Assembly: GCA_002392745.1 (NCBI GenBank)
Contig: DGHR01000013.1
Coordinates: 40,422-104,421 of the forward strand
DNA from: Bacteroidales bacterium UBA3843
GTDB lineage: Bacteria > Bacteroidota > Bacteroidia > Bacteroidales > Paludibacteraceae
Direction: 5' to 3'
DNA length: 64,000 nucleotides
How positions within the stretch are numbered: position 1 is the stretch's first letter; the number at the start of each line of letters is the position of its first letter. The notes under the pieces were generated by a model. The model did no database searches, was not told the origin of the DNA, and saw only the letters and a program-made list of their open reading frames with translations. Of the stretch, positions 42,296 to 50,095 are shown in pieces. The translations under genes and the position numbers were made by a program.

Positions 42296-42373
42296 CCCCC
42301 ACCCCGGGAGAGTTCTACGACCGTCCACTGGACGCTCGATCGAGCGGAGCTCTTCACCCCACAGGGGGAGGGG
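42296..42373 (+). repeat. Composite GC-rich repeat in ftsI-murE gap
   Basis: The outer ends CCCCCACCCCGGGAG and CACCCCACAGGGGGAGGGG belong to the same family as the rsmH insertions. Between them is a perfect 14-bp palindrome, CGCTCGATCGAGCG (42333-42346). The element makes up nearly the whole 99-nt gap. Confidence 0.75.
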
Positions 42374-42392
42374 AAACAATGCATATAATACT

Positions 42393-43889
42393 ATGTTATT
42401 AAGCGAATTATTGAAAGCGATTAAGCCGATTGAAGTGATCGGTTCGATGGACAAGGAAGTCAACGGTCTGCATTTCGACAGCCGCAAAATCAACAAAGGC
42501 GATGTCTTTGTTGCGCAGGTGGGCACAGCAGTAGATGGACACACGTTCATTGATGGTTGTGTCGCCAAAGGCGCGGCGGCAGTGGTACTGAGCGACAGGA
42601 AGTTTCTGCCGGAGGAAGTCGTAAGTCAAAAGTCGAAAGTTGAAAGCCCCTGCTATATTCTTGTGGAGAACACGGACAAGGCGCTGGGACTGTTAGCGAG
42701 CCGATGGTTCGGCGAACCGAGCAAGAAACTGACATTGGTAGGCGTGACCGGCACAAACGGCAAGACGACTATCGCCACCTTGTTATACAAACTCGTACGT
42801 GCGCTGGGCCACAAGGCGGGATTGCTGTCAACAGTAGTCAATTATATCGAGGACGAAGCCGTTCCCGCCACTCATACGACACCGGATGCAATTGAGTTGA
42901 ACGGATTGTTGCGAAGGATGGCGGATGCAGGATGCGAGTATGCGTTCATGGAGGTGTCATCGCACGCCATCGCCCAGGAGCGCATCGCCGGTCTGGATTT
43001 TGACGGAGCGCTGTTTACCAACCTCACACGCGACCATATCGACTACCATAAGACATTCGACAACTACCGCGACACGAAGAAACGGTTGTTCGACGGGCTG
43101 AAGAAGAGCGCTTTTGCCGTGACCAACAAAGACGACAAGAACGGTTTGGTAATGACGCAGAACTGCAAGGCGGCCGTACACACCTACTCCACCCGTTCGC
43201 TGGCGGATTACAAGGCACAGATATTGGAAGAAGGATTTGAGGGGATGATGCTGAATATCAATGGGAAAGAGGTGTTTGTGCCGTTGGTAGGACGATTCAA
43301 CGTGAGCAACCTGCTCTGCATCTACGGCGCAGCACTGTGTCTGGGTTTCGATGAACTGGACGTATTGCGTGTTCTCAGCACGCTGAAACCCGTGAACGGA
43401 CGTTTCGAGACCATTCGAAGCGCGAAAGGTTGGACCGCCATCGTTGATTACGCCCACACGCCGGACGCGGTGGATAACGTAATACAGACGATACGGGAGA
43501 TTCTAGATAGTCGAAAGTCAAAAGTCGAAAGCCAAAAGCCGAAATTGATTACGGTAATCGGTTGCGGAGGTAATAGGGATAAAGGCAAACGGCCGATGAT
43601 GGCTAAGATAGCGAAAGCCGGCAGCGAGCAACTGATTCTGACGAGCGACAACCCGCGTGACGAAGAGCCGACAGACATCCTGAACGACATGAAAGCCGGT
43701 CTGACGGAAGAGGAACTCAAAAGCACCTTGGTCATCGAGGACCGCGCAGCGGCAATACAGACGGCTTGCACGCTGGCGCAGGCAGGAGATGTCATCCTGG
43801 TTGCCGGCAAGGGGCATGAAGACTACCAAATCATCAAAGGTGTCAAGCATCATTTTGATGACCACGAACAAGTACGGAGATACTTGTAA
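42393..43889 (+). CDS. murE: UDP-N-acetylmuramoyl-L-alanyl-D-glutamate--2,6-diaminopimelate ligase
   Basis: Adds the third residue to the cytoplasmic peptidoglycan precursor. The 498-residue protein has the Mur-ligase N-terminal domain, the ATP-binding GVTGTNGKTT (about 116-125), ALFTNLTRDHIDYHKT, and the C-terminal domain with the DNPR motif (SDNPRDEEP, about 418), which indicates meso-diaminopimelate as the added amino acid. Two surface loops are encoded by AGTCGAA-type heptamers: residues about 75-84 (VVSQKSKVES) in the N-terminal domain and 372-384 (DSRKSKVESQKPK) just before the conserved ITVIGCGG strand. The stop codon itself is the beginning of an AATTAAG heptamer array. Confidence 0.96.
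   Translation: MLLSELLKAIKPIEVIGSMDKEVNGLHFDSRKINKGDVFVAQVGTAVDGHTFIDGCVAKGAAAVVLSDRKFLPEEVVSQKSKVESPCYILVENTDKALGLLASRWFGEPSKKLTLVGVTGTNGKTTIATLLYKLVRALGHKAGLLSTVVNYIEDEAVPATHTTPDAIELNGLLRRMADAGCEYAFMEVSSHAIAQERIAGLDFDGALFTNLTRDHIDYHKTFDNYRDTKKRLFDGLKKSAFAVTNKDDKNGLVMTQNCKAAVHTYSTRSLADYKAQILEEGFEGMMLNINGKEVFVPLVGRFNVSNLLCIYGAALCLGFDELDVLRVLSTLKPVNGRFETIRSAKGWTAIVDYAHTPDAVDNVIQTIREILDSRKSKVESQKPKLITVIGCGGNRDKGKRPMMAKIAKAGSEQLILTSDNPRDEEPTDILNDMKAGLTEEELKSTLVIEDRAAAIQTACTLAQAGDVILVAGKGHEDYQIIKGVKHHFDDHEQVRRYL
42617..42644 (+). repeat. AGTCGAA heptamer array translated within murE (first)
   Basis: Four in-register heptamers: AGTCGTA, AGTCAAA, AGTCGAA, AGTTGAA. Encodes VSQKSKVES. The next codons AGCCCC match the end of the murD copy. 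Confidence 0.85.
43509..43543 (+). repeat. AGTCGAA heptamer array translated within murE (second)
   Basis: Five in-register heptamers: AGTCGAA, AGTCAAA, AGTCGAA, AGCCAAA, AGCCGAA. Encodes SRKSKVESQKPK. It shares KSKVES with the first murE copy because the same reading frame falls on the same heptamer phase. Confidence 0.88.
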
Positions 43890-43915
43890 ATTAAAAATTA
43901 AGAATTAAGAATTAT
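43888..43915 (+). repeat. AATTAAG-type heptamer array starting on the murE stop codon
   Basis: AAATTAA, AAATTAA, GAATTAA, GAATTAT. The first two bases belong to the murE TAA. The array fills the 30-nt gap to mraY almost completely, leaving four bases before the ATG. Confidence 0.85.
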
Positions 43916-43919
43916 TGTC

Positions 43920-45191
43920 ATGCTATATTCATTCTTTACCTCTTTGGGACAGTTCCCCGGATACCGGCTGTTCTCATACATCTCTTTCCGGGCGATCATC
44001 GCCGGTATTATCGCATTGCTTATCAGTGTGTGGTTCGGCAACCTGTTTATCAACTACATGAAGCGCCACAACATCAGCGAGACGCAGCGTGACGAGAAAA
44101 CCGACCCGTTCAATGTAGGCAAAAAAGGCGTACCTACGATGGGCGGACTGATTGTCATTGCAGCGATTATGGTTCCCTGTCTATTATTGGGCAAGTTGAC
44201 CAACGTCTATATGATTCTGATGCTCATCACTACGCTGCTGATGGGTGCTTTGGGATTTGCGGACGATTACATCAAGACCTTCAAGAAAAACAAAGACGGG
44301 TTGAACGGATGGGTTAAAATAGGCGGTCAGGTAACTCTCGGACTGATTGTAGGTCTGACGCTGCGTTTCTGCCCCGCCGTATCAATGAACGAAGTGGTAA
44401 GCAGCCATATAGAGAACAACGTGGTGGTAGTGGAGAAGACCCCTGAAATCAAATCCACACAGACGACTATTCCGTTCGTGAAGCACCACAATTTCAACTA
44501 CGCCGACCTGTTCAGTTGGACGGGCGACAACAACAAATACCGCTTCGGGTGGATATTCTTTGTGCTGCTGACGGTGTTTGTGGTAGCAGCTGTCAGCAAT
44601 GGTGCTAACCTGAACGACGGTATGGACGGCATGTGCGCCGGCAACTCCGCTATCATCGGAATCGCCTTACTCATACTCGCCTACACCAGCGGTAGTGTGG
44701 TATGGGCAGAGTATTTCGACGTGATGTACATCCCCGGCAGCGAAGAACTGGTAGTGTTCATGGCTTCGTTTGTAGGTGCACTGGTGGGCTATCTATGGTT
44801 CAACGGATTTCCTGCGCAGGTGTTCTTGGGCGACACGGGAAGTCTGACCGTAGGAGGTATTATCGGCGTATGTGCGATGGTTATCCACAAGGAGCTGATG
44901 GTACCTGTCCTGTGCGGCATATTCCTGATGGAGAGCGTGAGCGTGATTCTTCAGACACAGGTATATAAATTCTACAAGAAACGCGGACAGCATGTACGTG
45001 TATGGAAACGCACACCGCTGCACGATCATTTCCGCACCAGTGTGGACCAGGTGCTGAAGAACGACCCGACGTGTTCGATTCTCTTCAAAGGCAGCAAGAA
45101 TCTGCACCATGAGAGCAAGATTGTGCTGCGATTCTGTATCGTGACGCTCATTCTGGCAGCCATCACGATATTGACATTGAAAATAAGATAA
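43920..45191 (+). CDS. mraY: Phospho-N-acetylmuramoyl-pentapeptide-transferase
   Basis: Integral membrane enzyme that makes lipid I by moving phospho-MurNAc-pentapeptide to undecaprenyl phosphate. The 423-residue protein has about ten hydrophobic helices and the conserved cytoplasmic loops GVPTMGGLI, GFADDYIK (catalytic Asp pair), ANLNDGMDGM, FLGDTGSLTVGG and a His-rich HDHFRTS-type segment (TPLHDHF). An insert of about 55 residues between helices (from MNEVVSSHIENN to DNNKYRFG) is usual for Bacteroidota MraY. The canonical NxTDGxDGL appears as NLNDGMDGM, a conservative variant. It is in the dcw cluster 30 nt after murE. Confidence 0.96.
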   Translation: MLYSFFTSLGQFPGYRLFSYISFRAIIAGIIALLISVWFGNLFINYMKRHNISETQRDEKTDPFNVGKKGVPTMGGLIVIAAIMVPCLLLGKLTNVYMILMLITTLLMGALGFADDYIKTFKKNKDGLNGWVKIGGQVTLGLIVGLTLRFCPAVSMNEVVSSHIENNVVVVEKTPEIKSTQTTIPFVKHHNFNYADLFSWTGDNNKYRFGWIFFVLLTVFVVAAVSNGANLNDGMDGMCAGNSAIIGIALLILAYTSGSVVWAEYFDVMYIPGSEELVVFMASFVGALVGYLWFNGFPAQVFLGDTGSLTVGGIIGVCAMVIHKELMVPVLCGIFLMESVSVILQTQVYKFYKKRGQHVRVWKRTPLHDHFRTSVDQVLKNDPTCSILFKGSKNLHHESKIVLRFCIVTLILAAITILTLKIR

Positions 45192-45252
45192 AAAACGCAG
45201 GCAAAGCCTGCTAAAGAATAAAGACCGTTTCACTAAAAGACCAAAGACGAAA

Positions 45253-46566
45253 ATGAATAAGCGAATCGTAGTGTTGGGCGCCGGTGAGAGTGGCAGCGGG
45301 GCTGCCATACTGGCCAAAGAGAAAGGTTACGATGTATTTGTCAGCGACTGCGGCACCATCAGCGAGCCCTACCGCGCACTGCTTGACCAGAACGGTGTAC
45401 GCTGGGAGGACGGCAAGCACAGCGAGGAGTTGATTCTGAATGCCGACGAGGTGGTCAAATCACCCGGTATTCCGTTGACGGCTCCCCTGATACAGAAACT
45501 GCAGGCACAAGGCACTCCGATTATCTCGGAGATTGAGTTCGCGGCGCGCTACACCAACGCGAAGATGATTTGCATCACCGGTTCGAATGGCAAGACGACC
45601 ACCACCTCACTGATTTTCTACATCCTGAAACAGGCCGGGCTGAATGTAGGTCTGGCTGGCAACATCGGCAATTCGCTGGCGTTGCAGGTGGCGCATGAGC
45701 AGCACGACTACTACGTGATAGAGTTGAGTTCGTTCCAGCTGGACAACATGTATGATTTCAAGGCAGATATCGCCATTTTGCTGAATATCACACCCGACCA
45801 CCTGGACCGCTACGACTATAAGTTCCAGAACTACGTAGATGCCAAATTCCGCATCACGAGGAACCAGACGCCGGACGATGCGTTCATCTATTGGGCGGAG
45901 GATTCCGTGATAGACAGAGAGATGAAGAAACTGCAGTTGGGTGCGACACTCTACCCGTACGGTTTCACACAGCCGAACCCATTGCCTGTGGGCGAGGACG
46001 AGCTGGCGCTGAAGGGGAGGCACAATGTGCTGAACTCGATGGCCGCTACGATAGCAGCAAACGTGGTGGGAATCAGGAAGGAAGTAATCCGCGAGAGTCT
46101 GAAGACCTTCCAAGGCGTGGAACACCGCCTGCAGTACGTAGCCACGGTCCGCGGTGTGAGATGGATAAACGACAGCAAGGCCACCAACGTCAACTCATGC
46201 TGGTACGCACTGGAGAGCATGACCACTCCGACTGTACTCATCCTCGGCGGCAAAGACAAAGGCAACGACTACAGCGAGATAGACGAACTGGTAAAACAGA
46301 AGTGCCACACACTTGTTTTTATGGGGTTGCACAACGAGAAACTGCATGAACATTTCGGGAAATTAGCCGATAGTCAAAAGTCAAAAAACGAAAGCCCCAT
46401 TCAGATTATTGATACCAACAACTTGCACGATGCCGTACAGGCAGCATACCATGCGGCGCACGAAGGAGACACTGTATTACTATCCCCCTGCTGCGCATCA
46501 TTCGACCTCTTCAAGAGTTACGAAGACCGCGGTGAGCAGTTTATGGCTGCCGTCAGGGCTCTTTGA
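45253..46566 (+). CDS. murD: UDP-N-acetylmuramoyl-L-alanine--D-glutamate ligase
   Basis: Adds D-glutamate to UDP-MurNAc-L-Ala in the cytoplasm. The 437-residue protein shows the N-terminal Rossmann motif VVLGAGESGSGAA, ATP site ITGSNGKTTTTSLI (about 109-122), ELSSFQLD, NITPDHLDRYD, HRLQYV and the C-terminal LLSPCCASFDLF, all typical of MurD. Residues about 373-380 (DSQKSKNES) are encoded by three AGTCAAA-type heptamers; the segment falls in a loop of the C-terminal domain before the IQIID strand. It lies 61 nt after mraY; the gap contains a small GCAGGC/GCCTGC hairpin and AAAGACC-type repeat sequence. Confidence 0.96.
   Translation: MNKRIVVLGAGESGSGAAILAKEKGYDVFVSDCGTISEPYRALLDQNGVRWEDGKHSEELILNADEVVKSPGIPLTAPLIQKLQAQGTPIISEIEFAARYTNAKMICITGSNGKTTTTSLIFYILKQAGLNVGLAGNIGNSLALQVAHEQHDYYVIELSSFQLDNMYDFKADIAILLNITPDHLDRYDYKFQNYVDAKFRITRNQTPDDAFIYWAEDSVIDREMKKLQLGATLYPYGFTQPNPLPVGEDELALKGRHNVLNSMAATIAANVVGIRKEVIRESLKTFQGVEHRLQYVATVRGVRWINDSKATNVNSCWYALESMTTPTVLILGGKDKGNDYSEIDELVKQKCHTLVFMGLHNEKLHEHFGKLADSQKSKNESPIQIIDTNNLHDAVQAAYHAAHEGDTVLLSPCCASFDLFKSYEDRGEQFMAAVRAL
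46372..46392 (+). repeat. AGTCAAA heptamer array translated within murD
   Basis: AGTCAAA, AGTCAAA, AAACGAA, then AGCCCC: three heptamers, exactly seven codons, encoding SQKSKNES with the following codon. Same family as both murE copies and 51512-51546. Confidence 0.82.
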
Positions 46567-46630
46567 GAATTCTTATCCCGCATCCGCTCGAACGATTATT
46601 TGCTACAAGCGGAAATTTTGAAAACCGAGA

Positions 46631-47881
46631 ATGAATAAGTATATGCCGAAACTGAATCTGAAAAATATAGACCGCACGTTTTGGGGATTGTATCTAATCC
46701 TGATAGCCGTAGCGATTATCGCGCTGTTTTCAGCATCGTCCACGCTGGTGTACATGAACCATTCGGCCCTGGGTCCCATCGGCCAGCAGATGTTCTTCAT
46801 TGTGCTGGGTATCGCCGCGGCATATGTTATTCAGTTCATCCCCTCCTATTGGGTGCGTTTCGGAGGTTATATCTTGCTTGCCGTGAGCATCATACTGGTC
46901 TATTCCACTATGATTCCGGGTAATCCGTTTGTGGTCACCATCAATGGTGCTTCGCGATGGGTCCGTATCGCAGGAATCACGTTCCAGCCGTCCGAGTTGG
47001 CTAAGTTGTCACTCATCATCGTTATCGCCGACCAGTTGGCGCGCATCCGGTCCGAAGAGGACAAAAAGAAATATTTCATACGCACGTTGGTTATCACCGG
47101 TGTGGTTATTCTGCCCATCATGGCATCCAACCTGTCAACAGCCATTCTCATCAGCGGAATCGTCTTCTGTCTGTGGATTTTGGCACGAATCCCTTGGAAA
47201 TACACGCTCTCCATAGTAGGAATAGCCGCCATCATCCTGGTGCTTGGTTATCTGCTGGTAGAGTTTGCATTCGTCAGACCGGGGCGTGAGATGCACGGTC
47301 CCTTTAGACGCGCCACAACGTGGGTGGCACGTATTGACAGGCATCTGGGGCAGGAAGACGAAGAGAGCAAATATGTGCTGACCGATGATAACATCCAGGA
47401 GGTCTATGCCTCGGTGGCCATTGCAAGGGGCGGTGCTTCCCCTCTCGGCGTATTGCCCGGCAACAGCAAGGAGCGCGACTACCTGCCACTGGCCTTCATG
47501 GATTATATCTTTGCCATTATCGTGGAGGAGTCAGGTATTGTCGGAGCCGGTTTTGTCATATTCCTTTATCTGGCAATACTCTTCCGTGCATGCAATGTAT
47601 CCAGCCGCTATTCCGACATGCCTGCCATGCTCATGGTGATGGGCTTGGCGCTGATGATTACCTGCCAGGCGCTTATCTCCATGCTGGTAGCAGTAGGTCT
47701 GGGACCGGTAACGGGGCAACCGCTCCCGCTGATTTCCAAGGGAGGAACCAGCGTGCTGATTACTTCCGTTTATTTCGGAATCATGATGGGCGTAAGCCGC
47801 GAACAGACAGAGTTGCGCGCCCGCGTCAACGAGACTATAGAGCAGAGCCAGGAGGACGCGCCTATCGTCACTTTGGATTAA
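46631..47881 (+). CDS. ftsW: Septal peptidoglycan glycosyltransferase FtsW
   Basis: SEDS-family membrane glycosyltransferase that polymerises lipid II at the septum with FtsI. The 416-residue protein has about ten hydrophobic helices and SEDS motifs: INGASRWVRIAGITFQPSEL after the fourth helix, a long extracytoplasmic loop with EEDSKYV-like sequence (here QEDEESKYV), FAIIVEESGIVGAG, and the final LPLISKGGTSVL. The motif set and its location in the dcw cluster favour FtsW over RodA. The gap of 64 nt after murD has no recognised repeats. The C-terminus is a short cytoplasmic tail with acidic residues. Confidence 0.95.
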   Translation: MNKYMPKLNLKNIDRTFWGLYLILIAVAIIALFSASSTLVYMNHSALGPIGQQMFFIVLGIAAAYVIQFIPSYWVRFGGYILLAVSIILVYSTMIPGNPFVVTINGASRWVRIAGITFQPSELAKLSLIIVIADQLARIRSEEDKKKYFIRTLVITGVVILPIMASNLSTAILISGIVFCLWILARIPWKYTLSIVGIAAIILVLGYLLVEFAFVRPGREMHGPFRRATTWVARIDRHLGQEDEESKYVLTDDNIQEVYASVAIARGGASPLGVLPGNSKERDYLPLAFMDYIFAIIVEESGIVGAGFVIFLYLAILFRACNVSSRYSDMPAMLMVMGLALMITCQALISMLVAVGLGPVTGQPLPLISKGGTSVLITSVYFGIMMGVSREQTELRARVNETIEQSQEDAPIVTLD

Positions 47882-47900
47882 TTCGTAAATCGTCAGTTAT

Positions 47901-48977
47901 ATGCGTTATTTGATTTCCGGCGGCGGGACCGGAGGACACATTTTCCCCGCAGTAAGTATTGCCAACGCGCTGAAGGAGCAGGACCCCGAAGCGGAAATCC
48001 TATTCGTCGGCGCACTCGGACGCATGGAGATGGAACGTGTTCCGCAGGCCGGATATAAAATCATCGGTTTGCCCGTGCGCGGATTCAATCGTGCACAGCC
48101 ATGGAAGAACGTGTCGGTGCTGGTTGACCTGGTCAAATCCATCCGGCAAGTGAAGAAAATCATCCGCGATTTCAAGCCCAATGCAGGTGTCGGCGTGGGC
48201 GGTTACGCTTCAGGCGCAGCAATGTGGGCGGCGGCGAACATGGGGATTCCCATCTTGCTGCAAGAGCAGAACGGTTTTGCCGGAGTGACCAATAAAATAC
48301 TGAAAGACAAAGCCTCGAAGATATGTGTCGCCTACCCCGGCATGGAGCGTTTCTTCCCTGCCGACAAGCTCATACTGACAGGCAACCCTGTGCGCCAGAA
48401 CCTGACAGAAGGTCGTAGGTCTGAGACCGAAAAACGAAAGACGCTGCTCATTATCGGCGGCAGTCTGGGAGCACGCACGATTAACGAAGCCGTCAAAGCC
48501 GCGCTGCCGCAGTTGACCAAAACGGACATTCATGTAGTATGGCAGACGGGTAAGACATATTACGAAAAATGCCGGAAAGCATGGGAAGAGGCGGGCAAAC
48601 CGGCCAATATCGAGTGCCTGGATTTCCTGAGCGACATGCCGGACCGGTATGCACAGGCCGATTTGGTTATTTCGCGTGCCGGTGCATCGTCTATCAGCGA
48701 GATTTGTCTGTTGGGCAAACCGGCCATTCTGGTTCCGTCGCCCAACGTAGCCGAAGACCACCAGACCCACAACGCCATGGCATTGGTAAACCGCGATGCG
48801 GCAGTGTTGGTACGCGATGCGGAGGCGGCAGCGCAACTGATACCGACAGCACTGACGCTCATTGAGGACGAAAAGCGCCTGGAGACACTACATACCCATG
48901 CGCTGCAACTGGCACAAAAAGACTCGGCCAAAAGGATTGCCGAAGAGGTCATCCGGCTGGCGAAAACAAATAGCTGA
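47901..48977 (+). CDS. murG: UDP-N-acetylglucosamine--lipid I N-acetylglucosaminyltransferase
   Basis: Converts lipid I to lipid II on the inner face of the cytoplasmic membrane. The 358-residue GT28 protein begins with SGGGTGGHIFPAVSIA (nucleotide-binding glycine loops), continues with GVGGYASGAAMWAA and LLQEQNGFAGVTN, and has the C-terminal donor site SRAGASSISEICLLGKPAILVP and EDHQTHNA. It lies 19 nt after ftsW. It is the last gene of the cluster here: murC, ftsQ, ftsA and ftsZ, which normally follow, are replaced by rplU-rpmA. Confidence 0.96.
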   Translation: MRYLISGGGTGGHIFPAVSIANALKEQDPEAEILFVGALGRMEMERVPQAGYKIIGLPVRGFNRAQPWKNVSVLVDLVKSIRQVKKIIRDFKPNAGVGVGGYASGAAMWAAANMGIPILLQEQNGFAGVTNKILKDKASKICVAYPGMERFFPADKLILTGNPVRQNLTEGRRSETEKRKTLLIIGGSLGARTINEAVKAALPQLTKTDIHVVWQTGKTYYEKCRKAWEEAGKPANIECLDFLSDMPDRYAQADLVISRAGASSISEICLLGKPAILVPSPNVAEDHQTHNAMALVNRDAAVLVRDAEAAAQLIPTALTLIEDEKRLETLHTHALQLAQKDSAKRIAEEVIRLAKTNS

Positions 48978-49063
48978 AAAGTTCGCATTGTCGTGCAAAC
49001 GCCATCTTTTCTCTCAAAAAAACTTCAATTATTCGGACACAATTGCATTTTTTTGAAGAAAAA

Positions 49064-49095
49064 TTTGGTGGTTTGAAAAATTTGTAGTAATTTTG
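49064..49095 (+). promoter_or_regulatory. Promoter of rplU-rpmA
   Basis: TTTG at 49064-49067, 20 bp spacer, TAATTTTG at 49088-49095, followed by CACGC. It marks the end of the dcw transcription unit. Confidence 0.78.
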
Positions 49096-49099
49096 CACG

Positions 49100-49269
49100 C
49101 TTTTTCGGTCGAGAGGCCAGACACCCGTTTGACTATTCGGACCCAAAGCGATATTTTATATACGGAAAGGCTTGATTAAGTATAACCGCCGCCGCGTATG
49201 AGTCGCACGACAGCAGCGCACAGGAAGAAGGTTATCGCCGCACCGCCATCACATTTAAAACAATCGTCA
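49100..49269 (+). other. Long 5' leader of rplU, possible autoregulatory RNA
   Basis: About 170 nt separate the predicted start site from the rplU ATG, much longer than other leaders here. It contains a GGTC-GAGA-GGCC hairpin near 49109 and GC-rich CGCCGCCGCG / GCAGCGC segments able to pair. In other phyla L21 leaders bind L21; that role here is only inferred. Confidence 0.35.
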
Positions 49270-49590
49270 ATGTACGCAATTGTAGAAATGAAAGGCCAGC
49301 AGTTCAAAGTAGAAGCTGGCAAAAAACTGTTCATCAATCGCATGAACGAGCTCGAGAAGGGCGCAACCGTTGAGTTTGAGAACGTGCTGCTGCTCGACAA
49401 CGAGGGAAAAGTAAAAGTTGGTGCTCCTTACGTAAAGGGTGCAAAAGTGGTTTGCGAAGTACTCGACAACGAGTGCCGCGGAGAGAAGATTCTTGTTTTC
49501 CACAAGAAACGCCGTAAAGGTTATCGCAAACTGAACGGTCACCGTCAGGACCTGACCAACGTAATTGTTAAAGAAATTGTTATTGCTTAA
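49270..49590 (+). CDS. rplU: 50S ribosomal protein L21
   Basis: A 106-residue large subunit protein that binds 23S rRNA near L20. Sequence starts MYAIVEMKGQQFKVEAGKKL and ends with the basic rRNA-binding tail including FHKKRRKGYRKLNGHRQDL. The frame is open upstream to 49198, but the ATG at 49270 gives the universal MYAI(V) start and the family length, so the 24-residue extension is rejected. rpmA follows after 18 nt, the usual L21-L27 pair. Expression is from the promoter at 49064 through a long leader. Confidence 0.98.
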   Translation: MYAIVEMKGQQFKVEAGKKLFINRMNELEKGATVEFENVLLLDNEGKVKVGAPYVKGAKVVCEVLDNECRGEKILVFHKKRRKGYRKLNGHRQDLTNVIVKEIVIA

Positions 49591-49608
49591 AAGAAAGGAC
49601 AACAGAGT

Positions 49609-49872
49609 ATGGCTCACAAGAAAGGTGTCGGTAGTTCCAAGAACGGCCGTGAATCAGAAAGCAAACGCCTGGGCGTGAAGATCTTTGGTGGTCAGTTCGC
49701 TAAGGCAGGTAACATTATCGTACGTCAGCGTGGTACGGTGCACAACCCGGGTGAAAACATGGGTATGGGTTCCGACCACACATTGTTCGCTCTCTGCGAT
49801 GGTATCGTAACCTTCCGCAAGAAACGCGACAACAAATCGTACGTCTCCATCCAGCCGATTGCTGAAGCTTAA
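49609..49872 (+). CDS. rpmA: 50S ribosomal protein L27
   Basis: An 87-residue large subunit protein whose N-terminal tail reaches the peptidyl transferase centre. It begins MAHKKGVGSSKNGRESESKR, i.e. without the cleavable N-terminal extension of Firmicutes L27, and continues GVKIFGGQFAKAGNIIVRQR and GMGSDHTLFALCDG, all standard. The gene is cotranscribed with rplU. AAATCGG/AAATGGT repeats begin right at the stop codon, then a strong terminator. Confidence 0.98.
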   Translation: MAHKKGVGSSKNGRESESKRLGVKIFGGQFAKAGNIIVRQRGTVHNPGENMGMGSDHTLFALCDGIVTFRKKRDNKSYVSIQPIAEA

Positions 49873-49900
49873 ATCGGTAAATGGTAAATGACTAAATCGA
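49871..49900 (+). repeat. AAATGGT-family repeat after rpmA
   Basis: AAATCGGT, AAATGGT, AAATGACT, AAATCGA: alternating 8 and 7 bp, the non-coding relative of the arrays translated in mazG and argS. It starts on the last two bases of the rpmA stop codon. Confidence 0.75.
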
Positions 49901-49909
49901 AATGATTTT

Positions 49910-49949
49910 ATCTCCTACCGGGAGCTTCGGCTTTAGGTGGGAGATTTTC
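49910..49949 (+). terminator. Rho-independent terminator after rplU-rpmA
   Basis: Long stem ATCTCCTACC...GGTGGGAGAT with inner GGGAGC-TTCG-GCTTTA, followed by TTTTC. The UUCG tetraloop adds stability. Confidence 0.92.
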
Positions 49950-50006
49950 ATTTGGTCAAACACCCAAATCTTAAAAATCGTACATTTTTTTTACGGCAAA
50001 ATCGGG

Positions 50007-50061
50007 TCGGACTTTGATCGGAGTTTTATCGGACTCTTATCGGACTCTTATCGGAGTTATG
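50007..50061 (+). repeat. Tandem array, five 11-bp units (TCGGACTCTTA type), upstream of serS
   Basis: Units TCGGACTTTGA, TCGGAGTTTTA, TCGGACTCTTA, TCGGACTCTTA and TCGGAGTTATG in strict 11-bp register, ending 34 bp before the serS ATG. Same family as 22637-22691 and 63366-63409. Confidence 0.88.
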
Positions 50062-50095
50062 TCGGGAGGAGGAAATCTTAATAATAGTAAATTTT

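Noticed and set aside
41025..42302. 425-codon minus-strand frame opposite ftsI
   Set aside because: Antisense shadow; the plus-strand FtsI motifs are unambiguous.
45198..45212. GCAGGC-AAA-GCCTGC hairpin after mraY as a terminator
   Set aside because: No T run on the plus strand and murD follows in the same cluster.
49198..49269. 24-residue N-terminal extension of L21
   Set aside because: L21 starts at MYAIV; the extension is leader RNA.
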